Assembly (NCBI RefSeq): GCF_028595305.1
Contig: NZ_JAQQXS010000002.1
Coordinates: forward strand, 310,001 to 374,000
DNA from: Roseateles koreensis
Lineage (GTDB): Bacteria; Pseudomonadota; Gammaproteobacteria; Burkholderiales; Burkholderiaceae_C
Length of the DNA stretch: 64,000 nt
Direction of reading: 5' to 3'
Part shown: positions 1-8,200 of the stretch, in pieces
How positions within the stretch are numbered: the stretch's first letter is position 1
Layout of the letters: each line of letters starts with the position of its first letter
Program-made: the position numbers and the translations under genes
The notes under the pieces: model-generated
The model's database searches: none
What the model was told of the DNA's origin: nothing
Seen by the model: the letters and a program-made list of their open reading frames with translations, nothing else

Positions 1-149
1 GTCGCTGCATGGGTGGGTGTGGCCTCAGTCACACCGGCACCTGGGTTTGTCGTGGCGCAAGCCCCCAACAGAGCGACAGCGGCAGCCACCGTCGACAAGC
101 TCAGCGCACGGCGCGATCCGGCGGCCGCAAATTTGGCATCAAAACTCAT
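1..149 (-). CDS. lipoprotein, N-terminal part (runs off the left edge)
   Basis: Reading the minus strand from the ATG at 149 gives 49 codons without a stop up to the window edge. The product begins with a short basic stretch (GSRRAL), a hydrophobic segment and a lipobox LLGAC near residue 31, followed by a polar Ala/Thr-rich stretch, so it looks like an outer-membrane or periplasmic lipoprotein cleaved by signal peptidase II. A GAGGA ribosome-binding site lies 8 bases upstream of the ATG. The functional domain is outside the window, so no family can be named. It is divergent from the esterase gene at 388. Confidence 0.7.
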   Translation of the reverse strand, partial: MSFDAKFAAAGSRRALSLSTVAAAVALLGACATTNPGAGVTEATPTHAA

Positions 150-387
150 TCAAACCATCCTCGGACTGTTGGCGAAGCGACCTGCCCCCTCGCCCAAAAA
201 ACGCAAAGCACGGGGCACGGGTCGTAAAAAACGCAAGACTAACCGCAAAGCACCCGCCCTTCATCGAGACGGCGTGGCGGCAAAGCGGACAACTGTCTCC
301 TGCCCCATGGCCTGCGTCAATGCGGAAAACCGTCGCTCGCGCAGTTCAAACGCCAATTTGTCGCAAGCCTGCCTACACTCGCAAGCC

Positions 388-1014
388 ATGACGCCCAACA
401 CCTTCGCCCGCTGTACCCATTTTCTGTACCTGCACGGTTTTCGCTCCTCCCCCGGCTCGGCCAAGGCGCGGCGCATGGCCGAGTGGGTGCGCACCCATCG
501 ACCCGACCTGCACTTTGCTTGCCCTCAACTGCCACCCTCGCCGGCTGAAGCCTTCGCCCTGCTGCAGGCGCTGACGCAAGACTGGCCTGCTCAGGGCCGC
601 GCCTTGATGGGCAGCTCACTCGGCGGGTTCTACGCCACCGCGCTGGCGCACGAGCCCGGTTGGCTTGACAGCCCGGTGGTGGTGCTGAACCCAGCCGTTC
701 AACCGGCACGGGATCTAACGCGTTACATCGGCGAGCAAAGTTGCTGGCAAGATTCCACCCAGCGTTTTTTTGTGCGTGCCGAATTCATGCCGGAGCTGGA
801 AGCGCTGATGCCCGGTGAGCTGAAAAGCCCAGCGCGCTTTCTGGCCGTGATCGCCAAAGGCGACGAGGTACTGGATTGGCGCGAAATGCAAGCCCGCTAC
901 GCCCCGTGCCCCACCCTGCTGCTGGAAGGCTCAGACCACGGCTTGTCCGATTTCGACGACTATCTCTCGCAGTTGTGCACCTTTTTGAGGCTGGATGGTG
1001 CTGATCCAATTTGA
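388..1014 (+). CDS. YqiA/YcfP-family alpha/beta-hydrolase (esterase)
   Basis: The 208-residue product starts MTPNTFARC and continues FLYLHGFRSSPGSAK, the oxyanion-loop start typical of YqiA-type small alpha/beta hydrolases. The nucleophile elbow is GSSLGGFYA near residue 73, and the C-terminal GSDHGLSDF carries the catalytic His. YqiA relatives hydrolyse short acyl esters or thioesters in the cytoplasm; the natural substrate is usually unknown. The open frame continues upstream to position 13, but that extension is compositionally unlike a protein and overlaps the promoter side of the divergent lipoprotein gene, so the ATG at 388 is preferred. The FabI-like gene follows 83 bases downstream. 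Confidence 0.8.
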   Translation: MTPNTFARCTHFLYLHGFRSSPGSAKARRMAEWVRTHRPDLHFACPQLPPSPAEAFALLQALTQDWPAQGRALMGSSLGGFYATALAHEPGWLDSPVVVLNPAVQPARDLTRYIGEQSCWQDSTQRFFVRAEFMPELEALMPGELKSPARFLAVIAKGDEVLDWREMQARYAPCPTLLLEGSDHGLSDFDDYLSQLCTFLRLDGADPI

Positions 1015-1097
1015 CGCATGTCAAGTGCTGGCTTGATTCACGCCCCAGCAATGAAACAGGTCACCAATCAGACACGCCCTTGGGGCAAGCTGCGGGC

Positions 1098-1901
1098 ATG
1101 AACACCGCACTAACGACTTCTCTCGACGCCACATCGCTGCCAACCTCCCTGCAAGGCAAACGTGGCTTGATTCTTGGCCTGGCGGATGCGCACAGCATCG
1201 CCCTGGGTTGCGCGCAGGCGGCCCACTCAGCGGGGGCTCGCCTGACGCTGACCTGCCTGAACGAAAAAGCCCAGGTAGCAGTTGCCCCGCTTGCAGCCTC
1301 AGTCGGCGCGCAATTGATGGTCTGCAACGTCGAGGCCGAAGGCGCACTGGAAAGCACCGTGCAACAAGCCGCCACTCAAATGGGCGGGCTGGACTTTGTC
1401 ATTCATTCGATTGCCTGGGCGCCACTGGCTGAGTTGCACGGCCGCGTGGTAGATACCTCGGCCGCTGGCTTTCAGCGCGCCATGGAGGTGTCGTGCCACT
1501 CCTTCGCCCGCCTGGCGCGGTGTTGTGAGCCGCTGATGACGCAGGGCGGCAGCCTCATCACCATGAGCTACCTGGGGTCGCAGCAAGTGGTGCCCAACTA
1601 CGGGCTGATGGGCCCGGTCAAAGCAGCACTTGAATCGCTGGTGCGCTACCTTGCCATGGAGCTGGGGCCCCGCAATATCCGCGTGCATGCCGTGTCGCCC
1701 GGCCCAATTGCCACGCGAGCTGCCTCGGGGCTGGAAGACTTCGAAGCGCTGATGGAAGATGCCCGTGCGCGTTCGCCGTTAGGGCGCCTGGTGACGCTGG
1801 CTGAAATTGGCGCCTTGGCGGCATTCCTGGCCAGCCCCGCCGCCGCCGGCATGACCGGCCAAACTTTGTTTGTTGATGCCGGCCACCACGCCGCACACTG
1901 A
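1098..1901 (+). CDS. fabI: enoyl-[acyl-carrier-protein] reductase, FabI-like SDR
   Basis: The 267-residue product is a short-chain dehydrogenase of the FabI class, which reduces trans-2-enoyl-ACP with NAD(P)H in the last step of fatty-acid elongation. The cofactor loop reads GLADAHSIALGCA (FabI proteins usually have GVAN-x-x-SIA), and the active-site region SYLGSQQVVPNYGLMGPVK has the FabI spacing of Tyr and Lys. The C-terminus MTGQTLFVDAG is the usual SDR end. The frame is open back to 1011, but the ATG at 1098 matches the usual FabI N-terminus. It is followed after 8 bases by the MaoC-Pta fusion and then acetate kinase, a grouping known in Burkholderiales. The altered cofactor loop suggests a second, specialised FabI rather than the housekeeping copy; this is inference. 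Confidence 0.8.
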   Translation: MNTALTTSLDATSLPTSLQGKRGLILGLADAHSIALGCAQAAHSAGARLTLTCLNEKAQVAVAPLAASVGAQLMVCNVEAEGALESTVQQAATQMGGLDFVIHSIAWAPLAELHGRVVDTSAAGFQRAMEVSCHSFARLARCCEPLMTQGGSLITMSYLGSQQVVPNYGLMGPVKAALESLVRYLAMELGPRNIRVHAVSPGPIATRAASGLEDFEALMEDARARSPLGRLVTLAEIGALAAFLASPAAAGMTGQTLFVDAGHHAAH

Positions 1902-1909
1902 TTGATTGC

Positions 1910-3352
1910 ATGAACGCTCCTGAATTTCACCTCACCGCTGCCGCACAAAATCCCATGATGCACAACATCACCTTCGACGAGTTGACCCTGGGCCAAACCG
2001 CACGTCTGGTGCGCACGCTGTCGCAGACCGACATCCAGACCTTCGCCGCCGTCTCCGGCGACGTCAACCCCGCCCACCTGGATCCTGAGTACGCGCAGGG
2101 CACGCGCTTCCATGGCGTGATTGCCCATGGCATGTGGGGCGGCGCGCTGATCAGCTCGGTGCTGGGCAATGAGTTCCCCGGGCCGGGCACCATCTACCTT
2201 GAACAGACGCTGAAGTTCAAGCGCCCGGTGCGCATCGGCGACACCCTCACCATCGTGCTGACGGTCACCGACAAGCAAGCCGAAACCGGCCAAGTGAAAC
2301 TGGACTGCGAAGCCGTCAACCAGAACGGTGAAACCGTGATCAGCGGCTTGGCCACCGTGCTCGCCCCCAAGCACAAGATCGAGCGGCCCCGCCCCGCCCT
2401 GCCCGAGGTGCAGTTGTTCGACCCCGAAGCCCGCCTGGGCGCCTGGCTCGACGGGCTCACGCTCGGCGCGCCCATGCCTTGTGCGGTGGTCCACCCCTGC
2501 GACATCGAATCGCTGCAAGGCGCTTTGCTGGCGGCCAAACGCGGCCTCATCACGCCCATCCTGGTGGGCCCTGAAGCCCGAATCCAAGCGCTGGCCCAGC
2601 AACACGGCCTGGACATTTCTGCCTATCGCCTTGAAGCCGCGCCCCACAGCCACGCAGCGGCCGAGCGGGCAGTGGCCCTGGCCGTCAGTGGCGAAGCCCG
2701 CATGCTGATGAAGGGCAGCCTGCATACCGATGAGTTGATGCACGCGGTGATCAAAGAGCCGGCCCTGCGCACGGGACGGCGGCTCTCGCATGTGTTCCGC
2801 TTCGACATCCCGAGCTACCCCAAGCCCTTGCTGCTGACCGATGCGGCCATCAACATCGCCCCCGGGCTGGAGGACAAAGCCGACATCGTGCGCAATGTGA
2901 TCGAGCTGGCGCATGCGCTGGGCGTGCCCTGCCCCAAGATCGCCCTGCTCTCCGCCGTTGAAACCGTGACGGAAAAAATCGCCTCCACCCTGGACGCCGC
3001 AGCCTTGTGCAAGATGGCCCAGCGGGGTCAGATCACCGGCGGCTTGCTCGATGGTCCCCTGGCCTTTGACAACGCGGTGTCGCTAGAGGCGGCGCGCATC
3101 AAGGGCATCGACTCGCCGGTGGCGGGTGATGCCGATGTGTTGGTGGTGCCCGATCTGGAGTCCGGCAATATGCTTGCCAAGCTGCTGCAGTACATGGCCG
3201 GCGCATCCACTTGCGGATTGGTGGTGGGCGCCCGCGTGCCGATTGCCCTAACGAGCCGGGCCGACGGTGCCAATTCCCGCATGGCCTCGGCCGCGTTAGG
3301 CGTCGTGCTGGCACTCGCGCAAGCCGCGCGACAAAACCCCTCGCTGGTCTGA
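1910..3352 (+). CDS. bifunctional enoyl-CoA hydratase (MaoC) / phosphate acetyltransferase
   Basis: The 480-residue product fuses two enzymes. Residues about 20-160 are a MaoC-type hot-dog hydratase with the catalytic-loop pattern FAAVSGDVNPAHLD and the following GMWGGAL helix. Residues about 180-475 are a phosphate acetyl/butyryltransferase domain (blocks GALLAAKRGLITPILVG, DAAINIAPGLEDKADI and ending MASAALGVVLA). The N-terminal part hydrates short enoyl-CoA; the C-terminal part exchanges acyl-CoA and acyl-phosphate. The acetate kinase gene starts about 30 bases downstream, so the pair can convert acyl-CoA to acyl-phosphate to acid plus ATP. This fusion is a known architecture in Proteobacteria. 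The order with fabI suggests co-transcription. Confidence 0.88.
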   Translation: MNAPEFHLTAAAQNPMMHNITFDELTLGQTARLVRTLSQTDIQTFAAVSGDVNPAHLDPEYAQGTRFHGVIAHGMWGGALISSVLGNEFPGPGTIYLEQTLKFKRPVRIGDTLTIVLTVTDKQAETGQVKLDCEAVNQNGETVISGLATVLAPKHKIERPRPALPEVQLFDPEARLGAWLDGLTLGAPMPCAVVHPCDIESLQGALLAAKRGLITPILVGPEARIQALAQQHGLDISAYRLEAAPHSHAAAERAVALAVSGEARMLMKGSLHTDELMHAVIKEPALRTGRRLSHVFRFDIPSYPKPLLLTDAAINIAPGLEDKADIVRNVIELAHALGVPCPKIALLSAVETVTEKIASTLDAAALCKMAQRGQITGGLLDGPLAFDNAVSLEAARIKGIDSPVAGDADVLVVPDLESGNMLAKLLQYMAGASTCGLVVGARVPIALTSRADGANSRMASAALGVVLALAQAARQNPSLV

Positions 3353-3383
3353 ACCGGCCCGGATGAACCCAGGCCCCTCTCCC

Positions 3384-4604
3384 ATGAACGCGCACAACAC
3401 CCCACCCTCCCGCGATGAAATTCTGGCGGTCAACGCCGGCTCGTCCTCCCTGAAGTTCGGCCTCTACCACTGCGCCAAAGCCGGCAGTGAGCAACACGCC
3501 CATCTGAGTGGCTGCTTTGACGGCCTGGAGCCCGGCGGCAAGCCTCGGCTGCGCCTGAGCGACCGGGCGGATGAGGCCTTGCAAGTCGGCCCCGGCCAGA
3601 ACGCTTTTGAGCAGGCACTGCGGCGGCTTCAAGCCTTGCTGCGCGACAGCGCGCCGTCGCTGCGGGCTGTGGCGCATCGGGTGGTGCACGGTGGGGGCGT
3701 CTTTGAAGGCCCAGTGCGGGTGGATGCAACAGTCATGGCGCAATTGCGGCGCTTTGAAAAACTCGCCCCCTTGCACCAACCGCACAACCTCGACGGCGTG
3801 CAGGCCTTCGCCCAGGTTTGGCCCGAGTTGCCGCAGATCGCTTGTTTTGACACCGCCTTCCACGCGCAACTCCCAGCGCTGGAGCAACGCTTCGCGCTGC
3901 CCGAGATCCCCGCGCTCGAAGGGGTCCGGCGCTACGGCTTTCACGGCCTTTCCTACGACTATTTAAACCAACGCCTGCACGAGCGCTCCACGCGGGCCCA
4001 GCTGCCCGGCACCCGCGCGCTGCTGGCCCATCTGGGCAACGGCGCCAGCCTGTGCGCCACGCTGAGTGGGCAAAGCGTGGCCACCTCCATGGGGTTTTCA
4101 GCACTGGACGGTTTGATGATGGGCACGCGCAGCGGCAGTGTGGATCCCGGCCTGCTGCTGCACCTTTTGCAGCAAGGTTGGAGCGCCGAGCAAATCGAAA
4201 CGCTGCTGTACCGGCAGTCGGGCCTGCGCGGCGTGTCGGGCATCAGCGCCGACATGCGCACCCTGCGCGCCAGTGACGCGTCCCAGGCACAAGAGGCAAT
4301 CCGGCTGTTCGCCTACCGGCTGCGGCGTGAAGCGGGCGCCTTGATTGCAGTCTTGGGCGGGCTGGACATTCTGGCCTTCACCGGTGGCATCGGCGAACAC
4401 GACGCCGCGCTGCGCGCCGACCTGTGCGCCGGTCTGAGCTTTATGGGCGTTAGCCTCGACACTGCGGCAAATGCCCGCGCGGTCGGCGACACCCTGTACG
4501 CGATTCATGCACCCGGCAGCCAGGTTGAAGTCTGGGTGGTGCCGACCGACGAAGGATCGGTGGCCGCGGCACAGGCGGCCGCGTTGTTGCGCAACGGAGG
4601 CTAA
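3384..4604 (+). CDS. ackA: acetate kinase
   Basis: The product (406 residues from this ATG; a second in-frame ATG lies at 3363) is an acetokinase: N-terminal phosphate loop ILAVNAGSSSLKFGLYH, then AHRVVHGGG, CFDTAFHAQLP, YGFHGLSYDY, LLAHLGNGASL, MGTRSGSVDPG and FTGGIGEHDA, all in the order and spacing of AckA. It makes ATP from ADP and acetyl-phosphate, or the reverse, and pairs with the phosphotransacetylase domain encoded just upstream. No strong Shine-Dalgarno is visible for either start; the shorter one was chosen because family members begin close to the NAGSSS loop. Its stop codon overlaps the end of the convergent acetyltransferase gene by 4 bases. Confidence 0.92.
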   Translation: MNAHNTPPSRDEILAVNAGSSSLKFGLYHCAKAGSEQHAHLSGCFDGLEPGGKPRLRLSDRADEALQVGPGQNAFEQALRRLQALLRDSAPSLRAVAHRVVHGGGVFEGPVRVDATVMAQLRRFEKLAPLHQPHNLDGVQAFAQVWPELPQIACFDTAFHAQLPALEQRFALPEIPALEGVRRYGFHGLSYDYLNQRLHERSTRAQLPGTRALLAHLGNGASLCATLSGQSVATSMGFSALDGLMMGTRSGSVDPGLLLHLLQQGWSAEQIETLLYRQSGLRGVSGISADMRTLRASDASQAQEAIRLFAYRLRREAGALIAVLGGLDILAFTGGIGEHDAALRADLCAGLSFMGVSLDTAANARAVGDTLYAIHAPGSQVEVWVVPTDEGSVAAAQAAALLRNGG

Positions 4605-5137
4605 AAAGCCTTGGCGTGGCGCTCGAAATGCAGCAGGTCATGCCAGACCCCGTTCAACTCGAAGCTGCGGCGTGAATGCCCGAATTGGTCAAAGCCATTG
4701 CTGCGCAAAACACCCAGCGAGCCGGGGTTGTCTGACCGTGCTGTGGCCTCAACGCGCGCCAGGCCCAGGGTCTGGAACGCATGGGCCAGCACCTGCGCCA
4801 CAGCCGCCTTGGCGAAGCCACGCCCTTGGTGAGCCTGCCCAATCCGATAGCCCAGCATGGCCGCATGAAAATGCTGCCGGCGGACTTGGCTCAGGTTGAC
4901 GCGTCCCACCAACACCCCGGATTCATCGCGCAGCAAAAACTGATAGCTGCGGTCGGTTTGCGCGTCGTCCTGCGCCGCCGCAATCCCTGCGCGGACGCCC
5001 TCGGCGCTGTAGTAGTCCGCAGGCCGGGCGTTGATCATGGATTCGAAAAAGGCTCGGTTGTCCAGCTCAAAAGCGAGCAGTTCGTCAACGTCTGCCAATT
5101 CAGGTGCGCTCAATGAAACCGTTATTGCTGGGGCCAT
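4601..5137 (-). CDS. GNAT-family N-acetyltransferase (RimJ/RimL type)
   Basis: The 178-residue product has the GNAT core: the acetyl-CoA loop GYRIGQAHQGRGFAKAAV (Q/R-x-x-G-x-G/A pattern) near residues 95-112, followed by ARVEATARSDNPGSLGVLRSNGF, typical of the RimJ/RimL/YdaF subgroup that acetylates protein N-termini or small amines. The start was placed at the ATG at 5137, 8 bases after AAGGAG; a GTG immediately before it at 5140 is an alternative. It lies 77 bases downstream of the giant repeat gene on the same strand, so it could be read from the same transcript, but there is no functional reason to link them. Substrate unknown. Confidence 0.85.
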   Translation of the reverse strand: MAPAITVSLSAPELADVDELLAFELDNRAFFESMINARPADYYSAEGVRAGIAAAQDDAQTDRSYQFLLRDESGVLVGRVNLSQVRRQHFHAAMLGYRIGQAHQGRGFAKAAVAQVLAHAFQTLGLARVEATARSDNPGSLGVLRSNGFDQFGHSRRSFELNGVWHDLLHFERHAKAF

Positions 5138-5217
5138 CACAGGGTCTCCTTCGGGGCATTGTCAGTCAGGGCTGGCGGTGCAGTGTCAAGACCCTGCGCT
5201 CCAAGGCTTGCGGCGCG

Positions 5218-8200
5218 TCAAATCAACCAGCGCCCAGCCGCATGCAACTCCTCTTCGGCTTGTCGGCGGTGGCTGGCCACCCAGGCCAGGTTCAGCAAGG
5301 GGTCGGTGACGACCGCTGTGTGCACGTCGTGCGTTGGCAAATCGCTCACTGTGGTGCTAACGGCCGTGGGCAGGGGTGCGGCGGCTGATTGCAGTAAATC
5401 AGTCAGATGAGGTATTGCGTCATGTGCCGTGCCGCCCGGCGTGGTGGCGCCTTGCGCGAACCACACGTCGGCCAATTCATGCGTGGTACCGTCTTGCGTC
5501 TTGTAGCTGCTGTCGAGGCCGATCAGGTTGCCGTTCTGAACGGTGTGGGTGGTGGTGGCGCCCAAGTCCAACTCCACAATGCCCAAATCAGTCAGGCTGA
5601 CCAGTTGCCCAGTCTGCCCGGCGTTGCCGCTGTTGATCCACACTTTGAGGTGGCTGAACTCGGCGTCGGCAGCGTTGATCTTGCCGTCGTGGTTGCTGTC
5701 CAGCGCCGCCAGAGCCTGGAAGCCGTTGTCCGCCAGATGGCCGTTGGCCAGCTTGGTGGCGGTGCCGAACAGCTCGCTGCCGTTGTCGATCTTGCCGTTG
5801 CCATTGAGGTCCAGCGCCAACAAGCCCGACCCCGACCCCACCCAGCCGATTTGCGAGGCATGGCCGGTGTTGTTGATGTCGAAGGACGTGCCGTGCGCAG
5901 CAGAAACGGTTTGAACGCCGATGCCCGACAAATCCAGCACCAACGGTGACACGCCCGACAAGGCGCTCAGTTGCGCTGCGTTCATCGACTCACGCTGCGT
6001 GCCGGTGAAGGCCGCCACATGGGTCATGTCCATGGAGGCCAACTCGGCGGTGCTCATGGCGCCAATCTGCGCCTGCGTCAGTGCGCTGACATTGGCGGCG
6101 GCCATGGCATTGAGCTGCTCACCGGTCAAGACCGAAATTTCAGCCGTACCAAGCGCCGCCAATTGGGTGGTGCTGAACTGCGCAAAGTGGTTAGGCGCCA
6201 AGGCTTCCACCTGCTGAACGGTCAGGGCTGCAATCTGCACCGGCACCAGGGCTTGCAACTGTGCAGGCTCCAGCGCAACGATGTGCTGGGTGCTCAGCGA
6301 AGCAATCTCGGAGGGGTTGAGCGACGCAATCTGATTGGCCGTCAAGGCCGCCACCTGATCAGGCCGCAACTCGGCAAACTGGGTGGAGGACATGGCGTAG
6401 ATGGCATTCGCATTCAGCCCCGGCATTTGCGCGGGGGCGAGTGCGGCCATTTGATCTGCCGTCAGCGCCAGCACCTGGGCCACGTTCAAGCCACTGAGTT
6501 GATAGGCACTCAAGGACGTCAGCACCGTGGTGCTCAAGCCGCTCAGGTGATAGGGCGAAATGGCGGCCAGCTGGGCGGGGCTGAAGCTGGCCAGTTGCTC
6601 GCCATGCAAGGCCTGCAATTGAACGTTGTTCAAACTGGCGATCACCGCCGGGGTAAAGGCGGACATCTGCTGCGGCAGCAACTGGCTGAGTTGCGCACCG
6701 CTGAGCGACTCCAGCTGCACGCTGCTCATCTGCGCCAGCTGATCCATGTCCAGCGCCCGCAGGGCTTGCGGCGCAATGGCCTGCACTTGTAAAGGATCAA
6801 GCGAGGCGATCTGCGCTGTTGTCAGGGCACCCACTTGGGCCGCACTCAAGGCGCCAAACAAGGTGGGGTTGAGCGAATGCAGGGCCGCGGTGCTGAGCCC
6901 GGCCAGGCTGTCGGGCGACAAGGCTTGCAGCTGCCGGTCGTTGATGGCCTGGAATTGCAGGCTCTCAAACGCATGCACCTGCAAGGCCGACAGGGCCTGC
7001 ATGGCGTTGGTTGACAGCAACTGCATGTCCGTGGTGCTCAACATGGCCAGCTGAGCGGTGGTCAGCGCCCCGATCTGCTGGCCGCTGAAGGCGAGAAACT
7101 GGCCCGTGCTCAAGGCGCGCAAAGTGGTCGGCGTCAAGGCCTCCACCTGGGCGGCGGACAAGGACGCCAGCTCGACGGTGCTCAGCCCCGGTGCCTGCAC
7201 CACGGTCAAAGCGGCAATCTGGTCGGTGGCGAGCCCGGCCACCGGGGTGGCGGTGAACATGGCCAAAGCGCCGCTGCTCAAAGAAGAAAACACACCCGCA
7301 CTGAAAGACGCCACACCACCCGCGCCCAACACGGTGAGTTGATCGGTGGTGAGCGCGCCCACGGCGCCGCCGGTCAAGGCGTTCAGCTGTGCGGTGTTCA
7401 GCGACTCCAGCTGCGCATTGCTCATGGCGCCGAGTTGCGCGCCCGTCAGTGCTTGCATCTGGCCCGTGGTCATCGCGGCCAGTTGCGCGGTGCTCACCAT
7501 GCTGATCTCGCTAACGGCCAGCCCGCCAATGGCCACCGAGCTGAGCGCAGCAAATTGTGTCGGGCTCAGGGCCTGAAAGTCAGCGCCGCTAAAATTTTGC
7601 AACTGCGCTGCGGTCAAACTGCTCAACTGCACGGTACTCAGCAACGGAAGATCCGCACTCAAAGCCGGCCAAAGCCCGGCACCAAGTGCGGCAATCTGCG
7701 CGGTGCCCAGGGCCTGCACTTCAGCGCTGCTGAACTCCAGCACTTGGGCTGAGCCCAAACTGTGCAGCGTCTGCGTGGGCAGGGCCGCAATCTGCGCGGT
7801 GCTGAAACCCTGCATCTGCGTGCTGTTCAAACCCAGGAGTGCGCCGGCACCGAATTCGCTAACCTGGCCTGTGCTCATGCCGGCCAGTTGATCGGCAGTC
7901 AAACCACTCAGCTGGATGCTACTGAGGCTGGGCATGGCGCCGCTGGCCAGGGCGCCCACTTGGTCAACACGCAAGCCGTGCAACTGCGTGCTGCTCAGTT
8001 GAGCCAACTCGCTGCCGGAGAGCGCCGCCATCTGGGCAGTGCCAAAGGCGGCCCATTGGGCTGCGGTGGACGAGGTAATTTCAGCACTGCTCAGCGCCGC
8101 CATATCGGCGGTGCTCAAGGCTTGCAATTGCTGGCTGCCCATGGCGGCCCATTGCAAAGTACTCAGTCCAGCCACGGCGTTATTGGACAGATTGGCGGCC

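Noticed and set aside
1646-2914. Minus-strand open frame of 422 codons opposite the FabI and MaoC-Pta genes
   Set aside because: Basic, His/Arg/Gln-rich shadow of clearly recognised plus-strand enzymes.
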